From Treponema sp. (lineage in GTDB: Bacteria; Spirochaetota; Spirochaetia; Treponematales; Treponemataceae): DNA of 6,503 nt. The notes below the pieces were generated by a model that searched no databases, was not told where the DNA came from, and saw only the letters and a program-made list of their open reading frames with translations. Of this stretch, positions 1-5,734 are shown in pieces; the first letter of the stretch is position 1; every line of letters starts with the position of its first letter. The position numbers and the translations under genes were made by a program. Where the stretch lies: assembly GCA_017421145.1 (NCBI GenBank), contig JAFOTA010000255.1, forward strand, positions 1-6,503, given 5' to 3'.

Positions 1-854
1 GATTTGAGCACTTCGACAATGGCATCGTCTCCCTGGGTTCCGCTTCCGTCGATGTTTTCAATCGTTATGGAACTGTCGCTTATTATTGCGGCAATCAGCG
101 GAAATGCAACGGCTTCCCAGTCGCTTGGTATCGTGCAGTCAAAGGCTTTCAGTTCGGACGGTGCTTCAACGGAAATCTTTTTGAAATCTCCGCTCATTGA
201 AACTTTTGCGCCCATTTTTTCAAGCCATCTCTGCGTCATCGTAAGATACGGGGTTTCTTTAGGATCTGTAAGCTCAATGTCGAGCCTTCCGTTCATTCTG
301 AGTGCCGCCATCATAAGACCCGTGATATACTGGCTTGATATGGAGCCTTCGGTGACTATCGGTTTCTGCGGATTGCACGGCCCCTTGATTATTAGCGGAC
401 ATCCCTTGCTTCCCGGACGTGCGATATATGCCTCCGCTCCCATCTGCCTGATTACATCGACGACATGATGCACCGGCCTTTTTCTTATGCTTTCATCACC
501 CGTGAAAACTGACCATCCTTCCATTGTTGCGGCAACCGGCGAAAGGAAATAAAGCAGCGACCCGGAATTTCCCACGTTGACTACATCATCAGGAAGATGC
601 AGATTTTTCCCGGCACCTTTTACAATCCAGTCGTTTCCGCTCTGGTTTTCAGTTTCAAGATTCAGGTCAACCCCCGCTCCGATCAGAGGAACCGCCGCCG
701 CAGTACTAAGACAGTCCGCACTGGGAAGGGGATTATGTATGGTAGACGTTCCTTCCGCAAGCGTTGCAAGCAGAAGAGCGCGGATTGTATGTGACTTGGA
801 GCCTGGAACAGTAATGTGGCCTTCCAGACTATGATTTAAAGCTGTAATTCTCAT
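1..854 (-). CDS. aroA: 3-phosphoshikimate 1-carboxyvinyltransferase (EPSP synthase), C-terminus cut by window edge
   Basis: This enzyme transfers the enolpyruvyl group of PEP to shikimate-3-phosphate, the sixth step of the cytoplasmic shikimate pathway to chorismate and aromatic amino acids. 284 codons are visible, about two thirds of the usual 420-440 residues; the rest lies left of base 1. Family landmarks are PGSKSHTIRA (K20, S21, R25, substrate-binding Lys/Ser/Arg), the RKRP segment at 124-127 (PEP-side Arg), SSQY at 173-176, Y203, and PSDWEAVAFP followed by GTQGD at 243-276, which align with the matching E. coli segments. The catalytic residues of the C-terminal lobe are outside the window. 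The start at 854 is fixed by alignment: MRIT is followed directly by the first strand of the fold. Oddly, the usual N-x-G-T-x-x-R loop reads NSGSLLY at 96-102. The gene lies 65 bases downstream of the MATE gene on the same strand, but it has its own promoter-like box. The identification is sure; activity is inferred. Confidence 0.95.
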   Translation of the reverse strand, partial: MRITALNHSLEGHITVPGSKSHTIRALLLATLAEGTSTIHNPLPSADCLSTAAAVPLIGAGVDLNLETENQSGNDWIVKGAGKNLHLPDDVVNVGNSGSLLYFLSPVAATMEGWSVFTGDESIRKRPVHHVVDVIRQMGAEAYIARPGSKGCPLIIKGPCNPQKPIVTEGSISSQYITGLMMAALRMNGRLDIELTDPKETPYLTMTQRWLEKMGAKVSMSGDFKKISVEAPSELKAFDCTIPSDWEAVAFPLIAAIISDSSITIENIDGSGTQGDDAIVEVLK

Positions 855-860
855 ATCCGT

Positions 861-869
861 ATTCTATCA
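861..869 (-). promoter_or_regulatory. Extended -10 promoter of aroA, predicted leaderless start
   Basis: Read on the minus strand, the sequence is TGA-TAGAAT, then six bases (ACGGAT), then the aroA ATG at 854. TAGAAT matches the TATAAT consensus at five of six positions and carries the TG of an extended -10. A start site about seven bases downstream falls on the A of the ATG. There is no GGAGG-like sequence before the ATG. A weak -35 candidate, TTTTCC, sits 17 bases upstream at 889-884. A perfect TATAAT also occurs at 903-898, but it has neither TG nor a -35 box. Predicted from sequence only. Confidence 0.5.
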
Positions 870-919
870 TAGATCCGTGGGTTGGAAAACAGAAAAAATT
901 ATAAGCCCGTCCGAAAAAA

Positions 920-2272
920 TCATTTTGCCGGTTCAAGCGTGACGTTCCTCATCCATTTTTTTGACCGCAGAAGCCATACGCTTATCAAAAGCCTCACATA
1001 TTCTTCAAGCGAAAGGAAAAAATAAACCCACCAGATCGGAAGGTGCAGAAGATATGCCGCTAAAAATCCTGCCGGGACCCCGAATCCCCATGTGCCGATT
1101 ATGTTGACTGCCGTAATGAATTTTGTCTGTCCTCCGCTTTGCAATACTCCTCCTCCGATCACCATGTTAAAGACTTTTGCCGTAAAGACAGCTGAAAATG
1201 CAAGGAGTATTTTGATCGTTCCTTCCCTTGTCTCTGGAGCCACGTTGAAAAATTTGACGTAGAGCGGTGATATTGCCGATACAAGAACCCCTATGGCAAT
1301 CCCGGAGATTGTTGTAAGACGGACGAAATTTTTTGCGTATTTCCATGCTTTTTCCATGTCGCCTGCACCGAGGGCTTTTCCCGTGATGATTCCTGCTGCC
1401 GATGAAACTCCGCACAGTGCGCCTATTGCAATTCCCTGGATAGGATACATGAGGGTCATTGATGCGCAAGGTTCCGTTCCGATGTGTCCGTAAATCACCG
1501 CATACATGTTTTCTCCGAGCGACCACATGAATTCGCCGACAAGGATTGGAATAAGGATTTTGAATGCTTTTTTTACGAAGCTTTTTGAAAATCTGATTAC
1601 CGGTTTTAAGTAAAGTTCCTGGGCTTTTTTTTCACGGACAAAAAGTACCGCCACGATAATCATTTCGATGATCCGGGAGATTGCCGTTGCCAGTGCCGCA
1701 CCAGCCGCTTCCATTCTCGGAAAAATTCCGGTTCCAAAAATAAGGAGCCAGTTGAGTATTGTGTTCGCCGCTATTGATACTATGCCTGCTATTGCCGGAA
1801 GCTTTGATTTGTCCATGTTCCTGAGCAAAGTGGAAAGAAAAAGCGTGACCACTGCCGGAACGTATTCAGCTGATTTCCATTTGAGATAGATTGCCGCTTC
1901 GGATATGGTTGCATAATCATCTGCATAGAGCGACATGATTTTTTGAGGCATGAAAAATGAAAGCAGGGTGAACGCAATCACAAGCAAAGAGGAGCAATAA
2001 AATAGAAAGAAAAAACTGTCGTTTATGCCACGGCTGTTTTTTGCGCCCCTGTACTGTGCGACGAGTATTCCTGCCGCAGTGACTATTGCCGAGACAGTCA
2101 CGAAAAAGAGGGATGAAAATTTTCCTGCAAGACCGATTCCTGCGATCGTTGCGGAACCAAGGCTTCCTATCATGATCTGGTCGATCAGGGAAAGAGATGC
2201 CTGCGTAAGGCTTTGCACTGTGACCGGAAGCGCAGTCTTAATCAATTGCTCTTTGAATTCACTGGTTTTCAT
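920..2272 (-). CDS. MATE-family multidrug/cation antiporter
   Basis: This inner-membrane transporter of the MATE family exports drugs or metabolites in exchange for Na+ or H+. The 450-residue length and about 12 hydrophobic segments, arranged as two homologous six-helix halves (roughly 10-215 and 230-440), fit the family. Landmarks are LPVTVQSL...LIDQIMIGSLG at 15-39 (the conserved Asp-x-x-Met-x-Gly of helix 1, D31), NTILNWLLIFG at 170-180, GAALATAISR at 191-200, and in the second half IPILVGEFMW at 241-250 and GGGVLQSGGQTK at 373-384. I chose the ATG at 2272. The frame stays open to 2383, but the extra 37 residues do not resemble the family, contain no other Met codon, and overlap the divergent gene. 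There is no Shine-Dalgarno sequence. It is divergent from an AraC-family regulator, which probably controls it, and is followed by aroA with no clear terminator between. Substrate and coupling ion cannot be read from the sequence. An A8 tract lies in the coding strand at 1632-1625. Confidence 0.93.
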   Translation of the reverse strand: MKTSEFKEQLIKTALPVTVQSLTQASLSLIDQIMIGSLGSATIAGIGLAGKFSSLFFVTVSAIVTAAGILVAQYRGAKNSRGINDSFFFLFYCSSLLVIAFTLLSFFMPQKIMSLYADDYATISEAAIYLKWKSAEYVPAVVTLFLSTLLRNMDKSKLPAIAGIVSIAANTILNWLLIFGTGIFPRMEAAGAALATAISRIIEMIIVAVLFVREKKAQELYLKPVIRFSKSFVKKAFKILIPILVGEFMWSLGENMYAVIYGHIGTEPCASMTLMYPIQGIAIGALCGVSSAAGIITGKALGAGDMEKAWKYAKNFVRLTTISGIAIGVLVSAISPLYVKFFNVAPETREGTIKILLAFSAVFTAKVFNMVIGGGVLQSGGQTKFITAVNIIGTWGFGVPAGFLAAYLLHLPIWWVYFFLSLEEYVRLLISVWLLRSKKWMRNVTLEPAK

Positions 2273-2273
2273 G

Positions 2274-2288
2274 ATTATAATAATAGCA
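2274..2288 (-). promoter_or_regulatory. Extended -10 promoter of the MATE gene, predicted leaderless start
   Basis: On the minus strand TGC-TATTAT (2288-2280) is followed at once by TATAAT (2279-2274), one base, then the ATG at 2272. Using TATTAT as the -10, seven bases separate it from the ATG, so transcription would start on or next to the A of the start codon. The second hexamer, TATAAT, is too close: it would start transcription inside the gene. No convincing -35 box lies 17 bases upstream (AAAGAT) and there is no Shine-Dalgarno sequence. The promoter may therefore need an activator such as the divergent AraC protein. Confidence 0.5.
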
Positions 2289-2355
2289 CTGTAAAATAGG
2301 AAATCTTTAAGAAAAAAGCCGGAATAATATAACAAAACTACTGTTTTTGTGCTAT
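2283..2355. repeat. Inverted repeat ATAGCAC / GTGCTAT spanning the MATE-AraC intergenic region
   Basis: A perfect 7-base inverted pair lies at 2283-2289 and 2349-2355, 59 bases apart. Each copy overlaps one of the two divergent extended -10 boxes, so the GTGCTAT form places TGC-TAT at the same position in both promoters. This may simply reflect two copies of the same promoter type. It could also mark sites for a shared regulator. The between-arm sequence carries further similar words (CTGTAAAA at 2290-2297 and CTGTTTTT at 2341-2348), but no clean AraC-type direct repeat is obvious. Confidence 0.35.
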
Positions 2356-2358
2356 AAT
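2350..2358 (+). promoter_or_regulatory. Extended -10 promoter of the AraC-family gene, predicted leaderless start
   Basis: TGC-TATAAT is a perfect extended -10 box. It is followed by CTGCAT and then the ATG at 2365, a gap of six bases, so the +1 base about seven bases downstream coincides with the A of the ATG. No Shine-Dalgarno sequence is present and the -35 position (TAACAA at 2330-2335) is poor, as is usual for extended -10 promoters. The upstream in-frame TTG at 2347 would put the -10 inside the gene and was rejected as the start. Confidence 0.6.
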
Positions 2359-2364
2359 CTGCAT

Positions 2365-3249
2365 ATGAAAAAGCCGCTTGCATCGCTTCATGAAACTGCA
2401 GTGCACGGAAAAACCAGCTTCCCGTTTTCGGTCTACCATGGCCGCATACCTGAGTGGCTCGGAGGATTTCCGCTTCACTGGCATGAGGAATTTGAAATAA
2501 TACTCGTAACGTTCGGACGCGGAATAATCAGCGTGGCAGGAGAATCATTTTTGTGCAGGGAAGGGGACATCGTTATGGTTCCGCCTGAAAAAATCCATTC
2601 GATCGAAAGTTCCGGGAAAAACAAATTCGCATATTACAACATACTTTTTGATCTTTCGTTTTTGGAAGAAAATCCTGATTCAATATGCAGCAAACGCTTC
2701 CTTTCAAAATTCGAAAACTGCACGTCGCTTTCATCATATCATCTGAAAAAAAAGAGCCGGCTGAACGAAAGATTGTTTCCGCTCGTAAAAGACCTGACTC
2801 CGTTTTGGGAACAGGATGAAATTGAAAGTGCGCTTCTTATAAAGGCAAGGCTTTTTGAAATTCTTTATGTCATAAGAAATGAAGCCGCGGTTTCTGATCC
2901 GGGGAAATCTTCCAAGGCAAAATCGGAAAGGCTTAAAAAGACTCTTTCTTTCGTAAAGGAAAATTTCTTTGAAAAGATTAGCGTCCGGGATGCTGCAAAA
3001 AATGCAGGTCTTTCTCCAAGCCGTTTCATGAAAGTTTTCCGGGAGGATACAGGCCGCAGTTTCGTGCAGTATCTCAATGATTACCGTCTGGAACTTTCTG
3101 CTGAAGAGCTGTGCAGTACAGACAAATCCGTTACCGAGATTGCAGAGAACGCCGGATTCGAGTCTCTTTCTTATTTCATCCTTCTTTTTAAAAGAAAATT
3201 CTCCTGTCCGCCGAACGAATACCGGGCATCCATGAAAAAACGCACTTAG
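2365..3249 (+). CDS. AraC-family transcriptional regulator
   Basis: This is a cytoplasmic one-component regulator of 294 residues, a normal length for the family. The N-terminal half is a cupin-like ligand-binding domain (about 20-165): HWHEEFEIILVTFGRG at 38-53, then EGDIVMVPPEKIHSI at 66-80, with the His and Pro pattern typical of the AraC_binding fold. The C-terminal part has the two helix-turn-helix motifs of the family: ISVRDAAKNAGLSPSRFMKVFRE at about 205-227, and VTEIAENAGFESLSYFILLFKRKFSCPPNEYR at about 256-287, which carries the family signature. The ATG at 2365 is preferred because it sits directly behind an extended -10 box. It is divergent from the MATE transporter over 92 bases, so the most likely targets are the MATE promoter and its own. 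The inducer is unknown. An A8 run at 2746-2753 encodes Lys residues in the linker after the cupin domain. Confidence 0.93.
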   Translation: MKKPLASLHETAVHGKTSFPFSVYHGRIPEWLGGFPLHWHEEFEIILVTFGRGIISVAGESFLCREGDIVMVPPEKIHSIESSGKNKFAYYNILFDLSFLEENPDSICSKRFLSKFENCTSLSSYHLKKKSRLNERLFPLVKDLTPFWEQDEIESALLIKARLFEILYVIRNEAAVSDPGKSSKAKSERLKKTLSFVKENFFEKISVRDAAKNAGLSPSRFMKVFREDTGRSFVQYLNDYRLELSAEELCSTDKSVTEIAENAGFESLSYFILLFKRKFSCPPNEYRASMKKRT

Positions 3250-3274
3250 ACTTACCGTGTTTTTTTTTGCGGTA
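3235..3274 (+). terminator. Possible weak terminator or hairpin after the AraC-family gene
   Basis: The end of the gene and the bases after it contain A6-CG-CAC, an 11-base spacer, then GTG and a run of nine T at 3260-3268. The CAC/GTG plus A/T pairing with the following T run could act as a weak rho-independent terminator. An alternative stem, TACCG (3253-3257) with CGGTA (3270-3274), places the T run in the loop, which is not the usual layout. Both stems are short, so termination here is uncertain. Confidence 0.25.
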
Positions 3275-3320
3275 TATGTTGATTAAACCGTAAAACATTA
3301 GTATTCTGTACGCTGTTGCA

Positions 3321-3334
3321 TATTATTATAGAAT
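3321..3334 (+). promoter_or_regulatory. Probable -10 region of mraY
   Basis: The 101-base gap between the AraC gene and mraY ends in TATTATTATAGAAT, which offers overlapping -10 hexamers (TATTAT at 3321 and 3324, TAGAAT at 3329). The -35 candidates (TTAGTA at 3298, TTCTGT at 3304) match only about half of the consensus. A start near 3333-3341 would leave a very short leader holding the Shine-Dalgarno sequence. This suggests mraY can be expressed independently of the regulator gene upstream. Confidence 0.4.
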
Positions 3335-3340
3335 ATAGTT

Positions 3341-3344
3341 GGAG
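3341..3344 (+). promoter_or_regulatory. Shine-Dalgarno sequence that decides the mraY start
   Basis: GGAG is followed by six bases (TTAAGG) and the ATG at 3351. The frame is open upstream to a TTG at 3339, but that codon overlaps the Shine-Dalgarno sequence itself. The ATG is therefore the better start. Confidence 0.7.
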
Positions 3345-3350
3345 TTAAGG

Positions 3351-4421
3351 ATGCTTTATTATATCGGTCAATGGCTTTCTGATGTTTGGGGACCTGCCAG
3401 GCTTTTTCAGTCTTACGGACTTTTGATTGTCGCAGCCCTTTACCTTGGTTTTTTCTTGGTGTGGAAATTGCTCCCGAAGCTGTATAAATTCCTTCCTACA
3501 GACCGTGGACGTGAATATACGCTGACTGCAGAAGCGGCCAAGGGAAAGCCTACCGGTTCAGGCGTTATTTTCATCACTATTTTCGTGGTGCTCTGCCTCT
3601 TTTTGATTCCGATGAACCTTCAGCAGGGCGGAGTGCTTTTGCTTACGTGGCTCATGATGCTCACCGGCTATCTTGATGACAGGAGCCAGAAAGGTTGGGG
3701 CGAATACAGAAAGGCCGTGCTTGACTTCATTATCTCGGTTGCGGCCGCTTGTCTTTTGGCATATACGATCGGAAAGGATTCCCCGGACGGAAAGATTTAT
3801 TTCTGGTTCCCGTTCGTAAAGGATCCTGTAGCCGTTGCTCCATGGGTTTATATAATAGTCACCACTATTTTGCTCTGGGTGTCCGTGAATACGACCAACT
3901 GCACCGACGGCGTTGACGGCCTTTCATCATCTTTGGTTCTTCTTGCGCTGATCATCATGGGCATAATCCTCTATGCCATTTTGGGACACGTTGAGATTGC
4001 AAACTATCTTCTTATCCCCAATCTTGGAAAAGGCGCTTCATGGGCTGTAATGACTTTCTGCCTTGTAGGTGTGCTTATGGGCTATCTGTGGCGCAATGCA
4101 TATCCGAGCCAGGTTTTGATGGGAGATGCCGGTTCAAGGGCCATGGGATTTTACATGGGAATCTGCGTAATGATTACCGGAAACCCTTTCATGTTCCTTG
4201 CAACCTCATCAATCATCTTCATAAACGGAGGAATGGGGCTTTTGAAAGTTGCCTTGAAGAGATTCCTCCACATAACGATTTTCAAGAACGTCCGTTTCCC
4301 TCTGCATGATCATATGCGTAAAAACCGCGGATGGTCACCGACACAGGTTCTGATAAAATTCACGATCCTGCAGCTGCTCATATCAGTTGCAGTGCTCGGT
4401 TTGTTCCTGAAAATCCGTTAA
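3351..4421 (+). CDS. mraY: Phospho-N-acetylmuramoyl-pentapeptide-transferase (MraY), divergent form
   Basis: MraY transfers phospho-MurNAc-pentapeptide from UDP to undecaprenyl phosphate at the inner membrane, making lipid I for peptidoglycan. The 356 residues and about ten hydrophobic segments fit the roughly 360-residue family. Motifs in order: GKPTGSGVIF at 65-74 (family G-x-PTMGG), LDD at 108-110 (the Asp pair of DD-x-x-K), NTTNCTDGVDGLSS at 180-193 (family NxxNLTDGLDGLA; N183, D186, D189), PSQVLMGDAGSRAMG at 252-266 (catalytic-site D259), and PLHDH at 317-321, then GW at 327-328. The C-terminal LFLKIR resembles the family ending. Departures: the HHH motif is HDH, and Lys follows the Asp pair one residue later than usual (DDRSQK). 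The related WecA/TagO group is less likely because of the C-terminal H-x-H...GW segment and its length. The gene stands alone, away from murein-cluster neighbours such as murF, murD or ftsW, and meets the M20 gene tail to tail. Confidence 0.9.
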   Translation: MLYYIGQWLSDVWGPARLFQSYGLLIVAALYLGFFLVWKLLPKLYKFLPTDRGREYTLTAEAAKGKPTGSGVIFITIFVVLCLFLIPMNLQQGGVLLLTWLMMLTGYLDDRSQKGWGEYRKAVLDFIISVAAACLLAYTIGKDSPDGKIYFWFPFVKDPVAVAPWVYIIVTTILLWVSVNTTNCTDGVDGLSSSLVLLALIIMGIILYAILGHVEIANYLLIPNLGKGASWAVMTFCLVGVLMGYLWRNAYPSQVLMGDAGSRAMGFYMGICVMITGNPFMFLATSSIIFINGGMGLLKVALKRFLHITIFKNVRFPLHDHMRKNRGWSPTQVLIKFTILQLLISVAVLGLFLKIR

Positions 4422-4433
4422 TCAGAAGCAGCT

Positions 4434-5663
4434 TTATTTTGCAGCCATATATGCAATCGTCATGGCATCTTTTCCGATGTTTTCGATGATTGCATATTCG
4501 TTCGGCTGATGGCATGTTTCGTCCATGGTTGACCAGACTACGCAGTTGAATCCGAGGTTGCGCATTCCGGCAGCCACCGTTCCGCCTCCTATGCCCACGG
4601 TCCTTGCATCGATGTTATGAACTTCCTTTATTGCTTCCTCAAGCTCTTTTACCACGCTTGAATCTACCGGCGTCGGTTTTGATTCTTCTGCCTGGGCTTC
4701 CGACACTTCGATTTTCACTCCGTATTTTTCTTCAACGGCAGCAACTCTTTTTTTCAGCTCTTCCCTGACAAGCGAAAGAGGATAGTCCGGGTTGATCCTG
4801 CAGTCTGCACAGAACACGTCGTCTCCCGGAATCATGTTTATGCCCTCTACGTTCTGGAGCTGCATGGTCGGCTGGAAAGTTGAATGGGGCGGATCGAACA
4901 GAGGATTTTTTTTGTTGAAAAAGTTTTCCATGTCGTTGACCCTGAGAGCGAGGTCTGCTGCGGCAAGCTTTGCGTTCCTTCCCAAATCCGGGCGTGAACC
5001 GTGGGATTGTTTTCCTATTGTATGGAACCTGAACCATGCAATGCTTTTTTCAGCAACTTCGATTGTCTCTCCCTTCGGGTCTCCTCCGTCCGGTATCAGT
5101 ATGCGGTCATCCTTTCCGAAAAGTTCACGGTGATTTTCAAGAAGATAGTTCATTCCGTATGCAGATCCGACTTCTTCGTCTGCCATGAACAAAAGCTTTA
5201 TCGTATGCTCCGGGGTGATTCCGAGCTTTATGAACGAAAGGGCTGCAAGCACTCCTGAACAAAGACCCTGCTGGTTGTCCTCAACTCCGCGTCCGATAAT
5301 CTTTCCGTCTTTTTCAATGACAGTCCACGGGTCGTTTTCCCAAAGCGAAAGTTCTCCGACGGGAACCACGTCCATGTGCGCGCATACCCAGAGTTTCCAT
5401 CCGTCAGATTTTCCTTTTATGGTCGCTACCATGTTCGGTCTTTTTCCTGAACTTACGCGTGGATCGGGTGCATCAAAATGCTCTATGTCCGTTATGGAAT
5501 TTTCAATCAGCCATTTCTCAAGGGCTTCGGCTTTTTTTGTTTCACCGTCGCCGCCGTTTTCGGGAGCAAGTGCCGGTATGCTTGTCAAAAGCGACTCGAG
5601 TGCCACCATGTCATGCACATGCTCTTCAATCCATTTTTTGAGTTTGTCAAAATCTTCTTTCAT
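4434..5663 (-). CDS. M20-family zinc metallopeptidase (ArgE/DapE/carboxypeptidase-like hydrolase)
   Basis: This is a cytoplasmic two-metal hydrolase of 409 residues; M20 members cleave dipeptides, acyl-amino acids or succinyl-diaminopimelate. Visible metal and catalytic residues are H96 and D98 in CAHMDVVP, D129 in GRGVEDNQQG (bridging Asp), E163-E164 in ADEEVGS (general base and ligand), D192 in PDGGD, H221 in GKQSHGSRP of the lid/dimerisation domain, and H385 in CHQPNEYA. All expected ligands are present, so it should be active. The lid domain spans roughly 205-315. There is no signal peptide. Two ATGs, at 5669 and 5663, are in frame; I chose 5663 because GGAAAG abuts the first but is well spaced from the second. 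Substrate cannot be set: the two-domain layout and PNEYA ending fit several ArgE/DapE-like and dipeptidase groups, and no arginine or lysine biosynthesis gene is adjacent. It is convergent with mraY, 12 bases away, and downstream of the galE terminator. An A8 tract is at 4913-4906 (coding strand). Confidence 0.9.
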   Translation of the reverse strand: MKEDFDKLKKWIEEHVHDMVALESLLTSIPALAPENGGDGETKKAEALEKWLIENSITDIEHFDAPDPRVSSGKRPNMVATIKGKSDGWKLWVCAHMDVVPVGELSLWENDPWTVIEKDGKIIGRGVEDNQQGLCSGVLAALSFIKLGITPEHTIKLLFMADEEVGSAYGMNYLLENHRELFGKDDRILIPDGGDPKGETIEVAEKSIAWFRFHTIGKQSHGSRPDLGRNAKLAAADLALRVNDMENFFNKKNPLFDPPHSTFQPTMQLQNVEGINMIPGDDVFCADCRINPDYPLSLVREELKKRVAAVEEKYGVKIEVSEAQAEESKPTPVDSSVVKELEEAIKEVHNIDARTVGIGGGTVAAGMRNLGFNCVVWSTMDETCHQPNEYAIIENIGKDAMTIAYMAAK

Positions 5664-5669
5664 CGTCAT

Positions 5670-5687
5670 CTTTCCAAAAAAATTATC
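5670..5687 (-). promoter_or_regulatory. Promoter -10 and Shine-Dalgarno of the M20 gene
   Basis: On the minus strand GATAAT (5687-5682) matches the -10 consensus at five of six positions. It is followed by a T run and GGAAAG (5675-5670), then ATG-ACG-ATG. A start seven bases after the -10 would fall at about 5675, giving a very short leader that begins at the Shine-Dalgarno-like GGA. No good -35 is seen; the -35 position would lie inside the galE terminator stem. Read-through from galE is the alternative source of transcript. Confidence 0.4.
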
Positions 5688-5690
5688 GTT

Positions 5691-5728
5691 AAAAAAAATA
5701 AGGGGCTTCCTTGGTAGGCTGCCCCCTT
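5691..5728 (-). terminator. Rho-independent terminator of galE
   Basis: Just after the galE stop codon the minus strand reads AAGGGGGC, a central CCT-ACCA-AGG hairpin, then GCCCCTT, and then A followed by eight T (5698-5691). The outer stem pairs seven bases with one bulged G, and the inner stem pairs three. GC-rich stem, compact loop and T tract are the standard signs of intrinsic termination. The tract runs almost directly into the -10 region of the M20 gene. Confidence 0.85.
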
Positions 5729-5734
5729 GGTCAA

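Noticed and set aside
4..468. Plus-strand open frame of 154 codons
   Set aside because: It is antisense to aroA, whose minus-strand translation matches EPSP synthase motifs throughout; the plus frame has no recognisable domain.
898..903. Perfect TATAAT on the minus strand upstream of aroA
   Set aside because: It has no TG extension and no usable -35 at 16-18 bases (AAAATG or similar); the TGA-TAGAAT box nearer the gene is better supported, although a second start site cannot be excluded.
855..919. Terminator between the MATE gene and aroA
   Set aside because: T runs are present on the minus strand but no complementary GC stem precedes them, so co-transcription stays possible.
2347..2364. 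Alternative TTG start for the AraC gene
   Set aside because: It would place the perfect TGC-TATAAT promoter box inside the coding region and adds nothing that matches the family.
2273..2383. N-terminal extension of the MATE frame to 2383
   Set aside because: The 37 extra residues overlap the AraC gene start and both promoters and are not part of the MATE fold; the ATG at 2272 matches the family start.
4438..4455. Inverted repeat TTGCA / TGCAA at the 3' end of the M20 gene
   Set aside because: It is only a five-base AT-rich stem inside coding sequence with no T tract after it; most likely chance.
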